The translations under genes and the position numbers were made by a program. A DNA stretch of 64,000 bases from Rhizopus arrhizus (taxonomy: Eukaryota; Mucoromycota; Mucoromycetes; Mucorales; Rhizopodaceae), in assembly GCA_024220505.1 (NCBI GenBank), contig JAKZZE010000007.1:1054001-1118000 (forward strand), given 5' to 3'. The notes beneath the pieces are model-generated. The model was not told the origin of the DNA and made no database searches. It saw only the letters and a list, made by a program, of their open reading frames with translations. Below are positions 36,075 through 48,420 of the stretch, piece by piece; position 1 is the first letter of the stretch; every line of letters starts with the position of its first letter.

Positions 36075-38024
36075 GGTGTATAAAAGAAAAAGAGACTAAA
36101 AAAATAAAAAAAAATGACACTTTTCAAAAATAAAAGTCGAGTCACATCTTCATGCACACAAAAACAAGCTTGATTTGCCTTGATGGGCTCAACAAAAGTG
36201 CAAGACGTATTTTAAAAGACATGAAAGAGGCTTTGCTTAACTTTGAAAAACGAGACAAGATATCCATACATCGCGCCCGCGGATACGCAGGATGTGATTC
36301 AATCTGGGAAGGACACCTTTGTGCTGCAGTATGCATGCCTTGTGTGCGTCGATCAGAGACAACAAAGACAGTCAAGACGCTCAAAGGACTTGGATCCCTT
36401 CATCACCCTCACGCTTTTGCCCCCACCCCTCGAGATCACCCTGCTCCTCCTGACATACGTGTGTCGTCTTTCTGTTTGCAATCCCCTCTGTCAACGGTCG
36501 AGATCCAGTAGACTCTGATGAAAGCAACCCGTGTTGCTTTTCAGACTACATGGATCCCACCATGAACAGGGAAATGATCCTGGGCTTTATTCACAGAGAG
36601 TGTGTGTTATGCAGACGTTAGCACGTTGTCCTTGAGGGCTGATACTGACACTGGTGAGCAGAGTGATCCTTGAGAATGGAGCCTTCTCATGTTGAACGCG
36701 ACATGTTCAAGCGCGTACCTGAAAAAAAAAAAAAAAACTGAAGACGTTTTGGATGGTCCTTTTTTTGTTGCCATGTTCAAGGGCAGCGGCATTTGGAAAA
36801 ATACATACTCAGCCAATACAAGATGTAACATCAGTTCATGTATCATACAGTGTGTCAGTTGCATGAGCTTGGCAGGTCAGCAGCATAATTTCCGATAGTC
36901 GATCTGAACCTACGTATTGATTGTTGTTTGATGATGATAATAGTCAGATAAAAAATATAAAAAGGAAAATAAACAGGATGAATATTTTTTATCATTCATA
37001 CAAGACATGTTCTAAAAGTGTATGTTTACTTGGAAAGGATTGTATGATCTTGTCTAAATAAACTTGTATTTTATTCTAATTATGATCTGGTATGAAGTCT
37101 TTTATTAATCAATGTCAATCACAATCAATAACCGTTCTGCAGCATTGATCGATCGTTTGCAGTACCCTGCTAATGTATTATCTCACTGCCTGTAGATAAT
37201 TTCTAAAGCCGACAAGTGGTATTGAAACAAAGTTGGATCAGTAGGACCTATTCCACTCTAAAGCAGTTGTGAGATTATGTATAAAGGACATGCAAACGGT
37301 GTGGAGGATGAATGAGATGTTAACGTACAGATAAAGACATGCGTAGTTCTTGATCTGCCGGATACGGAATATTGTTCATCCTTATTGTACACAGCTCACT
37401 TGAATTAAGCAGGCACAGTGTTTCAAATCATGAGTGCCGAGTTGTACCGTCCCTATTATTGCAACACCGATTTATCTTTCAACGTCAAGTTGTCATTTTC
37501 TTCGCTGACGCTCCTTGTCGTTCAATACATTCATCTATCAGCAATTCCCTTCAGGCGAACACTGCATGAGCTTTTCTTTAGCTGTAAATGGATAGAGCAT
37601 GTGATTTGAACGATGCATATCAAAAGTACACGGTGGCTTTTATCTTCATAATCAACAAATGTTTCTGATTTGAACGAGTCTGCGGGGAGATTGCTATTTT
37701 ACGCGGTGATTCGGTGAGCTTATCTGGCAAACGGAAAGAGCAGAATCTAAAGTGGATCAAGCTAGGTGTATACTGTCTAGATTTCACACAAAGAGTGGTT
37801 GGTTAAGAGAGAGGGAGAGAGACCGAAAACGGTGGGTAAATCACGATTTGATGCTTTGAGTTGTTGATGTTTTTGCTTCACGGGTAAATTATGAGTAAGT
37901 GGTCCGAATTTTGCTGCGTAGTCCGGTACAGTCGGTTACACACAGTATGCACAGGTCAACGAACAAGAGAAAATAAATACTCTGTCTTCCTTTTTTTTTC
38001 ATTATCTTTTTCTGACAATCTTTT
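36075..38024. other. Intergenic spacer upstream of UGT-D
   Basis: A 119-codon frame at 36152-36511 lies in a GC-richer patch with all three frames partly open; no domain is recognisable and I do not call it. The remainder is AT-rich. The proximal UGT-D promoter (AAATAAATA near 37971) is only loosely like the other UGTs; the upstream DNA is not shared with them. Confidence 0.4.
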
Positions 38025-39842
38025 ATGAAGCTCTCGACCCTATCATTTGTTTTGCTTTCTGTCGCAAGCTATATTAGCTTTGGCACGGCCGCAGGAGAAA
38101 ACACATTTCAGTTGGCCTTGGATGATCATGTACCCAAAAACATTGCTTTTAGCTGTCATTTTGGTGGATCTTCACATATTGTATGGGTCTTGTCTATACT
38201 TGAAGAACTAGCCGCTAGAGGTCATCATACAACTTTTTATACACGTGTAATGTCTCTTTATGATACAAAGAACTCTTTGAATGCTTACATATTTCTATGA
38301 CTTAGGATGACGGTGTAAAGTTCATCAAGAACTATCCTAGCATTGATTTAGTCTCTGCTGGTCCTCCTCTAGCAACAAAAGAGGAAGTTTCAGATATGAT
38401 AAGCACTGTAACCAAACTGGAAGAGGTTGACATGGTACTTTACATGATAACAGCATTAGCACAAAATTTCACAAAAAGTATTTATTGAACGCATAAAAAA
38501 AGGAGGAAAGGTGACTAAGCACGATTCTTTTAGTGTACCTTGAACATGTTGATTTCTTTAGCAAACACAATGTAGATCTTGCTGTTTGCGATCATTTTAA
38601 TGAGGCTTGTATTGAAGCTTCCATCACTAGTAAAATACCTTTTATTTATACTTCTGCACCTCTCTATTCTCCTGGTAAGAAAAAGAAAAAAAAAAAAGTT
38701 GGCATCATCATTTATGTTTTATCTCTTCAGATACATCGGCTCCCTATGTTAATATCGATTTCCTCTCTTTTCACAACCCAACGAGCAAGAATGTCTCGTT
38801 CTTTGCCCGTTTAAAAGACAAGATGATCAACCCTATACGCTTTTTTATCAAAGCTAGAGGTTTCATCAAAGAGTCCCAAAGAGAAAAGATGGCGCTCGGT
38901 CTCGAACCTGCAGCTAATCCAGGAGCAAAGATTAAAGACGCTATAAAGTTGTTCAATAATGCCTTTGGATTTACTCCTGCAAGACCTATTGGCCCATTAG
39001 TTGAGATGGTTGGCCCCATCGTGCCTAAAACACATCCTGTGCTGACAGATGACCTTCAACAGTTTCTCGATAGCCATCAAAAGGTAGTCTATGTCGCCTT
39101 TGGACAGCACGCGGTTCTGACAACAGAGGAGCTTGGTCTGATCATGATCTCCATGCTAGAAAACATGGAAACAGGTGACATTGACGGCATCTTATGGTCT
39201 GTCAGAGGCATGGATCATCTCTTCCCAGAAACACTCCAGACACGCTCTGGCCGAGTCTATCATATCCGCGACATGTTTGACAAGAAAGAAGGACAAGACA
39301 TCCTCTTTTTGGAATGGGCTCCTCAGGTCGCCATCCTTCATCATCCCTCGACTCAATTGTTCTTGACCCACGGAGGTGCTGGTTCTGTCTCCGAATCACT
39401 CTACAAGGGCATACCTGTTGTTGTCTTTCCTGTCTTTGGCGATCAGCATGCAGCTGCTATCACAGCCGAAGAGAATGGATATGGACGCTGGATGAAGAAG
39501 AACGATCAGGAGCAGGCAATCAAGGTGGTTCAAGAGGTCTTGCGTGATGATCGATACAGACAGAATGCCAATCGCTTCAAGGCCTTGGTCCAGATTCGAT
39601 CCAACCATGGTGTCCAACGTGGTGCTGATGTGGTAGAAGAGGCACTCTATCTGCATCAGGATGGCAAGATCAATCATCGACGAGATGTCAGACGCGATCT
39701 TTCCTTCTTGAAGGCATACAACCTGGATCTTTATCTCTTTTCGCTTTCTGTTGTCCTTGGATCACTCTTTGGTGTCTATCGCTTGGTTTCCTATGGCTTA
39801 CAGCAATTGTCGGTGAAGGCAAAGAAGGTGAAGTCTGCTTGA
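38025..39842 (+). CDS. UGT-D: UDP-glycosyltransferase
   Basis: UDPGT-family enzyme of 548 residues. Exons 38025-38246, 38306-38477, 38534-38674, 38731-39842. Signal peptide, His51 (GGSSH) and Asp151 (CDHF) all present; UGT signature (EWAPQVAILHHPS, FLTHGGAGSVSESLYKG, VFGDQ) intact, with Ser and Ile where paralogs have Tyr and Val. Membrane helix and KKVKSA tail as in UGT-B. Exons 2-3 are the most diverged of the family (LATKEEVSDMISTVTKLEEV), suggesting a different acceptor. Its upstream DNA is unique, whereas the 3' half and 3' flank are almost identical to the paralogs. No CRP gene follows; a LINE does. Confidence 0.92.
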
Positions 39843-40412
39843 TTCTCTATAAAATAAATAAACAAATAAAAAAAATAAAAAAAGCAAAGAATCATTCGTT
39901 TTCCTAGAATTAGCAAAGTGATGACAATTTTAAATACATGCATTATCATTAAATATGTTTATAAAACACATTTTACCTCAAACTACAATAGCTTCATGTT
40001 GATATATTCAAACCATAGTTCATTGTCTTTTACAAAACCAGTTTAGCTGTCAAATAACCTTTTTCACTGGTTTGTATCACCATAAGGGAAGCTTGTAGTG
40101 AGCACAAAAAGATATTGAGATTACATAAGCAACCCCATACTTGCTTTATTTGTATTTCATTTTCAAATAACGCCAAAATACCATCTCTGCAATCATCTTG
40201 TTTCCTTCTTTATTTTTACTTGTTTCTAAATGGCTTGACTTCAAGTTGTTGTATTTATACCTTTATAAATGATCTGTCTCATTCAACCCTATCTATTTAC
40301 ATTTAGGTTTTTCTTTATATATGCTTTATTACAATCAGCAATTCGATGGATTTGTTTTTTCTTTATAGATATTGTCAGAATATGTATAAATAAAATCCAT
40401 CTTTTGCTCACC
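39843..40412. repeat. UGT 3' flank repeat (copy D)
   Basis: Closest to the flank of UGT-E (shared AAATACATGCATTATCATTA insertion, absent from B and C). Ends at TTTTGCTCACC before a T run of about 27. Confidence 0.8.
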
Positions 40413-40429
40413 TTTTTTTTTTTTTTTTT

Positions 40430-40620
40430 TTTTTTTTATAAAAAATGGAATAAGTTTACGATTCACTATGTATAGTATGACTTTTATAAATTTTAATGGT
40501 TTTTTTTTATCCAATCATTATTAGTAGATACAGGAAAAATGGAAAAATGGTAACCATAATTGAATACTTCATCAAGAGAGAAAGAAAATGTTATCATACG
40601 ACAGTAGCAAAGGCAACAAG
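40430..40620 (+). repeat. Dispersed 190-bp repeat X, copy 1
   Basis: Begins TTTTTTTTATAAAAAATGG and matches 50331-50521 nearly base for base (for example GATACAGGAAAAATGGAAAA), same orientation. Non-coding. Both copies start at a T run. Confidence 0.8.
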
Positions 40621-40840
40621 ACTACGAAATCTGTTTGTAGAACTAAAAAGATAAGCGGAGTATGCATGTGGCTCCATTGAAAACTGTTGGAGTAAGGGAT
40701 GTAATGCCTGTAAGGATTTAAGACTTTTTTTTTTTTTGTATGAGGATTTTATTCTAGTGCCGCCTCCAGACGAGCACTGTTACAAAAAAGTGAAAATTAC
40801 AGCAATAAAATAACTATCAATATAATAAATTGTAAAATTT

Positions 40841-43048
40841 CTACATTTCTTGACGATGTAAATTTTCACTGTGGATTTGTCTGAGTAGCGCTGTAGCTCT
40901 TGCTGTTGCTTCATCTGGCCAGAAAGGTGTATCTTCAAAAATATATTTCCAGTGTAGCCTCCATAAGCTCAAGACTCCACAAGCAATTACATGAAGGGTG
41001 TCAAGTTTCCAATGCGATAGTGTCTTGGCTGTTGTTTGGAGTGGTCGATTTATTTGATCAAAAGATAGTAGCGAAGGTTCATCAAGAAATCTTTGCGCCA
41101 ATGTGACCCATATAGGCCGTTTAACTGGGCAGGACCACAAAAAGTGTTCATCTGTTTCGATTGCGCCACACATCACGCATCCTTCGTCAGTGATATATCT
41201 GGGCATTATTTTATGTAAACGAGAGCGTGTAGGAAGTTTTGAATGATAAAGCCTCCATAAAATGGTACGTGCTGGATGAGGAATTGAGACGTGCCAAAAT
41301 TTGCTCCAGGAAGACTTGCTAGCTCTAGGATATGTGGGCGGAAGGCTATCTAAAGGGAGCATGTCAAGATTTCGGAACCACTTAGTGGACAACTTCTCAA
41401 CTGGAGTGCCATCTGGTAGAGTCGAGCTGAATAGAGAGGCAAACTGAGGCGCAGGACGTTGAAAGCCAAAAGAGGATATAAATCCCCCAAGAGCACAATT
41501 GGATGAACTTTTAAGGGCGACAAAAAAATCTTCTTCAGCTATTTGGCCTGTACGCAGGAGATCGAGATATTTAATAGCCCTATTTCTTTGCTGACTGGAC
41601 ATGAAAGATCCTCTGGGAGTAAGCTTACCATCGATAACATTAAATCCGTATACATCTTTTACCAAAAGTGACTTCCAATATGGGCTTTTATAAGTATGAT
41701 CATTTGTGAGCAAAGCTGGGCATATTCTGCATAAAGGAATTTCCTCTGCTGTACTAGTATTCAGGTCTGTCCAGTTGATTTCATAGTCTATATGATCTAG
41801 AGTATGAAACATGGACTGGAAGCAGCCAATTTTTTTAATGTCAGTATTACGTTTTTCTGAAAAAAGTAAAGGCAGAATCGCTGAAGGCGAGGAGGTCAGA
41901 ACACAGAGATGGTATCGCATAAGAGATGTAGCAAAGGATTCTTGAGTCGAAGTCGGGGGTGTTGATTGGAGCATTGGGATAAACCATCGCAACTGAAGAG
42001 CTGAGTGCTGCATGGCTGGATCCAGGATTGCTATACCTCACTCATTGCGGGGCCTACGGCAGTCTTGAAACTTCACTGATGGAAAGTTTTTGTATCTAAG
42101 AAACTTGATAATGACAGAGCGTATTCGCTGGAAGAAGCTTTGAGGAGGACATAGTATCCTTATGCTATGCTATATTCGACTGAGCAAGAGTGAATTTGCA
42201 ATCATGCTACGTCCTAGTATGGAGAGTCCTCGTTGAGATAGGATATTAGCATGTCGCTCAATTTTTGTGATAATACTGTCAAGATATTTGGACATTTGCT
42301 GTGTGCTGCTTGTAAGTGGATACCCTAGATAGATGGCAGCAGTTGTTTCTTTGTTGTCATGCCATTGAAGAATACGGTTTGCGTTGAGCATGGTACGCCA
42401 TTCTAGTTGTTCTTGACCTGAAAGAGAAACAGCCAGTGTCTTATGACAATTGAGTTTGGCATTGGAGGCTCTCCCGTATAAAGACACTAATTGTAACAGA
42501 ACTTGTAATTCTGTTGGACTCTTGAGAAATACTATGACATCGTCTGCATAAGCCAAAGCTTTAACTGGAGGCGACGTCCTTGCCAAGTTAGATAACCCAA
42601 GATGAAGAGGCCTGGGAAAAGTAAAGCCCGAAATTAAAGAGGAGGACCAAATAGACCGCAGGAGAGGCTCGATTGCAAGATTGAAAAGCAGAGGGGAGAG
42701 AGGATCTCCTTGTCGGAGGCCTCTTGCTTGTTGAATCGATGCTGTAAGGAATCCATTGACGTTAATACAGAGTGAGGTACCAAAAAACAAGGACAAAATG
42801 CTTGTAATCAAAGTCGATGGAAATCCAAATCGTTCTAAGCAAGCTTATAAGTATTGAGGATGGACGCGGTCATATGCCTTTTCTTGATCCAAGAGGAGAG
42901 CTATTCCGGGTAACTTAAAGCGTTCTGCAATGTTCATAATTAGTCGCGTAGTAGCACCATTATCAGCTATGAAGCGTTCAGGCATAAAACCAGTCTGATG
43001 TACGTTGATTAGATGCGGTAGCACTTCATTTACCCTTGTTGCCAACAA
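40841..43048 (-). pseudogene. LINE ORF2: reverse transcriptase and zf-RVT C-terminus, with stops
   Basis: RT motifs are readable: LLLDQEKAYDRVHPQYL, then an in-frame TAA at about 42842-42844, then QARGLRQGDPLSPLLFNLAI and ALAYADDVIVFL (the YADD catalytic motif). A second break near 42170 precedes the downstream part, which ends in GCVMCGAIETDEHFLWSCP, the C-terminal zinc-binding motif. At least two disruptions; not functional. The N-terminal endonuclease is missing. Confidence 0.85.
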
Positions 43049-43669
43049 TCTAGTAAAGATTTTGGCAGCAGCACATATTAATGAAATAGGTCTCCAATTT
43101 TGTAAGTAAATAAGTTTTATCGGTAATGACCACCAAATCTTGTTAAGTAGATCAAACTTGTTAAAATAGGTTAAACTCTTGAAGTTTAGAAATAGGTTTA
43201 CAATGAAGTTGATTTGGCTTCAAGGGACTTCAGTATTTTGAATAGAACACAGACCAAAGGGTTTCAATTGAACGCTTGATGGTTTTATTGGTTTATGAAA
43301 TAAAGAAAAAATAAAAAGAATATAAGTTTCTGTAATAAAGTAAAGTGAAGTGAAGTAAAAATAGAGATAAGATATGAGGGGTATTTATATGTTTTTTTGG
43401 TTTTTATGATTTTGTGTTGTTTTTGGTTTTCAAGCAAAAGAGTTGATACTCCGTTTTCAAATAGGCTGTTATGCAAAAGTTGCTAAATAGACACCTTGGG
43501 TGGTAATAGTCCCAGGACAATATTAGGATCTATGACCTGTGTTAAAATGTCCTCCATAGGATCAAACACTTTTGTTCCTTGTTCGGTGTAGACATTTTCC
43601 TGTCCATCTTTGTAAAAGAAAGTAGTTGTCATTACTCGTTTTTTAAAAAAGAGAAGAGGTTAATCGGTA

Positions 43670-44384
43670 TTAAAGTCTTAAGAAGCTTATATCCTTTTTC
43701 TGGTCAATTTGATTTAACTTATTGTGACAAAGCTTCTTGGCATAAATGGACAAATATATTTTAATTTGGGATAATTGTTTTTGGCAAAGTGAATTCAATT
43801 TTCGCAAAGTGACAACATTTACCGTTCTCACTGTACCTATAGTGGGTTCCAAAAGGATCCTGACGTCCAAGATATCTCCATATTTTCTCAAACTTTTTTC
43901 CAGACCTTTCATCATGTCCTTCTCATTTAAAAAGGGCAAGTTGGACAGACGCAGACGGATAATTTGCATGTGAATATCAAGTACTCGACAATGTAAGACG
44001 GTTGATTTATCTGCAAAAATAATACCATTCGTCATGCATTCACTTAATGTGTCGTCATCAGGTGCAAAAATTAATCTCGGCAAACTTAAGCGTTCCAACT
44101 TGTTGAGTGAGAACTCCCACGCGGGAAGGATATTGTTGAGCAACCAAATGAAGAAACTCAATTTTCAATTCTTTGCGGCCTGTCATATCGATAAAGACAC
44201 TGCCTGGACAATGGCCTGCTCGCCATGTACTGGTCTTAGAGACCATCGGGACATCCAAATTGCTCGGTGTGGACGTAACCAGGTTAACTATCGAGGAAGA
44301 ATTAATCGAATATAAAAGCAATTTACGGTTTTTGGTCACCACCTGTGCCCAAGATCGTTGTGCTGATGTTTTGGACATTGACAT
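43670..44384 (-). pseudogene. LINE ORF1 remnant with RRM-like segment, frameshifted
   Basis: First frame (44384-44058) begins MSMSKTSAQRSWAQVVTK; a second overlapping frame (to 43670) continues with RLSNLPFLNEKDMMKGLEKS, resembling the RRM-like nucleic-acid-binding domain of LINE ORF1 proteins. The switch of frames near 44.08-44.11 kb indicates a frameshift. Confidence 0.6.
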
Positions 44385-45311
44385 TGAAATTAAAAGGTTT
44401 GTCCAACATATAAATGTTAAAACTGTGCCAGAAAGGAAACACTGAGAAGTACTTTTATCTTTAGCAAAGTATACAATGAAAACATATATATGCTATACTA
44501 TGTTGTGACATAAATAAGCTTGAATAAAATATAGAAAAGAGAACATGGTTTCCAAGTATGATGAATCCATACAAATTATCTCCCTCAGGTCATCAACAAG
44601 TACAATAGCAATTAATTACTTTATTAAATATGCAGTCCTATTATTCATAAACACAACACTCAATTTTCTCTCTTGTTTTTTCTTGTTTACAGCTCTGATG
44701 TCTATAAAACTTGTTAACCCAATATCCTTCTTACTTTTATGTAACAAATCAAGGAGTAAAATAATGGGTTATAAACACCGATTGTCAATACTGACAAACA
44801 CTAAATTTTAGGTTCAATAATTTCTTTAGGGTTCCAAATTAGATTTTAGTATGAGAAATCTAGAAAAAAAAAATGTTTAAGATAGAAGATATGACTGCTT
44901 GAACGATATTTGTTGTCTACAAAAGCATTAATTTGAAAGAGGATGAGTGTAGTATAGTACTATTTTGCGCAGTCTATCGGTAATGACTTTGTCCAGTCAG
45001 TGTGCTGAGCACTTGTACTTCCCAACTCATGACTCATTCGGGTTAATGGGGGTTTGATGATCAGGTTTATATCGTTAGACTTACTTTAGGACAGATGCAT
45101 CTATTCGGATTACATGTGATTCTCGGATAAATTATCGACAAGCAAAAAAAAAAAAAAAACAATAGCTGGATCTTTAAAGCAAAAGGGTGGCTTTTTATAA
45201 TATAAATGGAAGAAGCTAGTTACACAAGAGCATGTTCTTTTAATAAACGACACTATATAAATACTTTATCCTTTTCTTTTTTTGCTTATTTTTTCTGACT
45301 ATCTTTTGTTC
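44385..45311. repeat. Upstream block shared by UGT-E and UGT-B (copy E)
   Basis: Diverged counterpart of 7353-8310. Relative to that copy many G/C positions are A/T here. Includes the CACAAGAGCATGTTCTTT element before the TATA box. No gene. Confidence 0.75.
45256..45263 (+). promoter_or_regulatory. TATA box of UGT-E
   Basis: TATAAATA about 56 bp before the ATG, with the same upstream element as UGT-A, -B and -C. Confidence 0.55.
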
Positions 45312-47127
45312 ATGAAGCTTTCGACCCTATCCTTTGCTTTGCTTTCTGTCGCAAGCTATATTAGCTCTGGCACGGCCGCAGGAGAAAACACATTTCAGTT
45401 GGCCTTGGACTATCACGTACCCAAAAACATTGTCTTTAGTGCCGCTCAAGGTGGATCTTCACATGTTGTGTGGGTCTTGTCTATACTTGAAGAACTAGCC
45501 GCTAGAGGTCATCATACAACTTTCTATACACGTGTAATGTCTCTTTATGGTATAAAGAACTCTTTGAATACTTACATATTTCTTTGACTTAGGACGATCA
45601 TACAAAGTTCATCAAGAACTTTCCTAGCATTGACTTGGTCTCGGCTGGTCCTGCTCTAGTAGAAAAAGAAGAATTTGAAAACATGGTTCGCACTATAATC
45701 GCAAAGGAACCAGTTGAAATGTTCGCTTATATGATGGAAAAACTTTCACATAACTTTACAGAGGGTAGTTATCAAGCACATAAAAAAAGAGAAGGAGTTA
45801 CTAAGGCATTGTTTTAGATTATCTCAATCATATGGATTTTTTTAGTAAAAAAGATGTGGATCTTGCTATTTGTGACCATTTCATCACGGCCTGTGTTGAG
45901 GCTTCTATCACTAATAAAATACCTTTTATAGTCACTTCCACATTCCCATTAACTCCTGGTAAGAGAGAAAAAAAAAAGGACGAAGCAAGTATAGTGACTT
46001 TACTGTTCTTTTTAGATGCAGCAGCCCCTTATATCAATACCGATATGCTATCTATTCGTAACCCAACAAGCAAAAACGTTCCATTTTTTACACGTTTAAG
46101 AGACAAGGTAATCAACCCCATACGCTTGCTTATCAAGGCTAGGGGCTTCATCAAAAAATTTCAACAAGAACAGATGGCACTCGGCCTTGAACCTGCAGCT
46201 AATCCAGCAGCAAAATTTAAAGATGCCATCAAGTTGTTCAATAACGCCTTTGGATTTGCTCCTCCGAGGCCTGTGGGTCCATTGGTTGAGATAGTTGGCC
46301 CTATCTTGCCTAAAATACATCCTGTGCTGACAGATGACCTTCAACAGTTTCTCGATAGCCATCAAAAGGTAGCTTATGTCGCCTTTGGACAGCACGCGGT
46401 TCTGACAACAGAGGAGCTTGGTCTGATCATGACCTCTATGCTAGAAAACATGGAAACAGGTGACATTGACGGCATCTTATGGTCTGTCAGAGGCATGGAT
46501 CATCTCTTCCCAGAAACACTCCAGACACGCTCCGGCCGAGTCTATCATATCCGAGACCTGTTTGACAAGAAAGAAGGACAAAGCATCCTCTTTTTGGAAT
46601 GGGCTCCTCAGGTCGCCATCCTTCATCATCCCTCGACTCAATTGTTCTTGACCCACGGAGGTGCTGGTTCGGTTTATGAAGCACTCTACAAGGGCGTGCC
46701 CATCGTCGTCTATCCCTTCTTTGGCGATCAACCTGCAGCTGCTATCACAGCCGAAGAGAATGGCTATGGACGCTGGATGAAGAAGAACGATCAGGAGCAG
46801 GCAATCAAGGTGGTTCAAGAGGTCTTGCGTGATGATCGATACAGACAGAATGCCAATCGCTTCAAGGCCTTGGTCCAGATTCGATCCAACCATGGTGTTC
46901 AACGTGGTGCTGATGTGGTAGAAGAGGCACTCTATTTGCATCAGGATGGCAAGATCAATCATCGACGAGATGTCAGACGCGATCTTTCCTTCTTGAAGGC
47001 ATACAACCTGGATCTTTATCTCTTTTCGCTTTCTGTTGTCCTTGGATCACTCTTTGGTGTCTATCGCTTGGTTTCCTATGGCTTACAGCAATTGTCGGTG
47101 AAGGCAAAGAAGGTGAAGTCTGCTTGA
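45312..47127 (+). CDS. UGT-E: UDP-glycosyltransferase
   Basis: UDPGT-family enzyme of 548 residues. Exons 45312-45533, 45593-45764, 45818-45958, 46016-47127. Signal peptide, His51, Asp151 (CDHF), complete UGT signature (EWAPQVAILHHPS, FLTHGGAGSVYEALYKG, FFGDQ), C-terminal membrane helix and KKVKSA tail: the best-preserved copy. Intron 3 (57 nt) is open and a multiple of three, so retention would insert 19 residues in frame (KREKKKDEAS...), as in UGT-C. Convergent with CRP-2, about 850 bp away. Closest to UGT-B in exons 2-3 and upstream DNA, and to UGT-D in the 3' flank, so it looks like a mosaic. Confidence 0.93.
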
Positions 47128-47976
47128 TTCTCTATAAAATAAATAAACAAATAAAAAAAATAAAAAAAGCAAAGAATCATTCGTTTTCCTAGAATTAGCA
47201 AAGTGATGACAATTTTAAATACATGCATTATCATTAAATATGTTTATAAAACACATTTTACCTCAAACTACAATAGCTTCATGTTGATATAGTTCATTGT
47301 CTTTTACAAAACCAGTTTAGCTGTCAAATAACCTTTTTCACTGGTTTGTATCACCATGAGGGAAGCTTGTAGTGAGCACAAAAAGATATTGAGATTACAT
47401 AAGCAACCCCATACTTGCTTTATTTGTATTTCATTTTCAAATAACGCCAAAATACCATCTCTGCAATCATCTTGTTTCCTTCTTTATTTTTACTTGTTTC
47501 TAAATGGCTTGGCTTCAAGTTGTTGTATTTATACCTTTATAGATGATCTGTCTCATTCAACCCTATCTATTTACATTTAGGTTTTCCTTTATATATACTT
47601 TATTACAATCAGCAATTCGATGGATTTGCTTTTTCTTTATAGATATTACCAAACTATGTATAAATAAAATCCATCTTTTGCTCGCCCTTTTTTTTGCTGT
47701 TCAACTCTTTGATTAAATTTTAAGACTTTTCAGCGTAAGAGATGATCATAAAGCAAATATATCAATGTTATTTTTTATGTGCTAATATTGTGATTGCATG
47801 GCATTGTTTGATTAAAGGTAATCTATCATTACGATGTATAGATTTTCTTACGAATTGAATAAAAGAATATATAGAACGATATACAAAACTTTTTAGACAA
47901 AGTACCAAAAGTATTTATTTTCAAAATAAAAGATAAAGACTAGCCTGTATGGTTACGCTAGCCCCTCCATCAATGT
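47128..47976. repeat. UGT 3' flank plus CRP 3' flank (copy E)
   Basis: Same join as at 21.7-22.5 kb: UGT flank up to the T run near 47690, then GCTGTTCAACTCTTTGATTA and the CRP 3' flank. This shows that UGT and CRP were duplicated as one convergent unit at least once. Confidence 0.8.
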
Positions 47977-48420
47977 TTAGTTGCTGTCATCTTCATCAAT
48001 AGGTTGAGCATACTTGGGGTTGGTCTTTCCATTACATCTGCCCTTGATACAAGTGTCGCGACAGTCATCGCTAGTCTTGCAGCAGTATCCACTCCAGCCA
48101 AGACCTTTACCTTCACCACGGTTGTTAAGGCGAGTACAGAGCTTGTTGCTGCCCTTTTTACCGCTATCGCCCTTGCTGCTAGAGTCGTCATCAATAGGTT
48201 GGGCGAGCTTGGGGTTGATCCTTCCGTTACACTTGCCCTTGATACAAGCGTCATGACAGTCATCATTGGTCTTGCAGCAGTATCCACTCCAGCCAAGACC
48301 TTCACCTTCGCCACGGTTGTTGGGTCGGATACAGCCTTCAGGAGAGATCTTGGGATTGGTAGAGGCTTGAACGCTGATGAGAGCAGAGACAAAAAGCAAG
48401 ATAGAGAGAGACAACTTCAT
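47977..48420 (-). CDS. CRP-2: secreted Cys-rich protein with two 6-Cys domains
   Basis: Single exon, 147 residues. Same signal peptide and module as CRP-3, with cysteines at 30/48/49/55/59/64 and 95/113/114/120/124/129. Linker DDSSSKGDSGKKGSNK matches that between domains 1 and 2 of CRP-3; the third module is absent and the protein ends IDEDDSN. All cysteines conserved. Convergent with UGT-E. Function unknown. Confidence 0.88.
   Translation of the reverse strand: MKLSLSILLFVSALISVQASTNPKISPEGCIRPNNRGEGEGLGWSGYCCKTNDDCHDACIKGKCNGRINPKLAQPIDDDSSSKGDSGKKGSNKLCTRLNNRGEGKGLGWSGYCCKTSDDCRDTCIKGRCNGKTNPKYAQPIDEDDSN

Larger units (their letters stand above)
40726..44384 (-). mobile_element. Non-LTR (LINE) retrotransposon, broken and internally deleted
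   Basis: Minus-strand element with 3' end at a T run on the plus strand (about 40726-40737), read as a poly(A) tail. ORF2 remnants at 43048-40841 and ORF1 remnants at 44384-43670 are listed separately. An endonuclease domain, expected between ORF1 and the RT, is not visible: only about 600 bp of non-coding DNA (43060-43660) lies there. The element separates UGT-D from UGT-E. Confidence 0.8.

Noticed and set aside
36152..36511. 119-codon ORF upstream of the Mim2 gene
   Set aside because: Overlapping frames on both strands are equally open, and no domain, signal or splice pattern supports coding.
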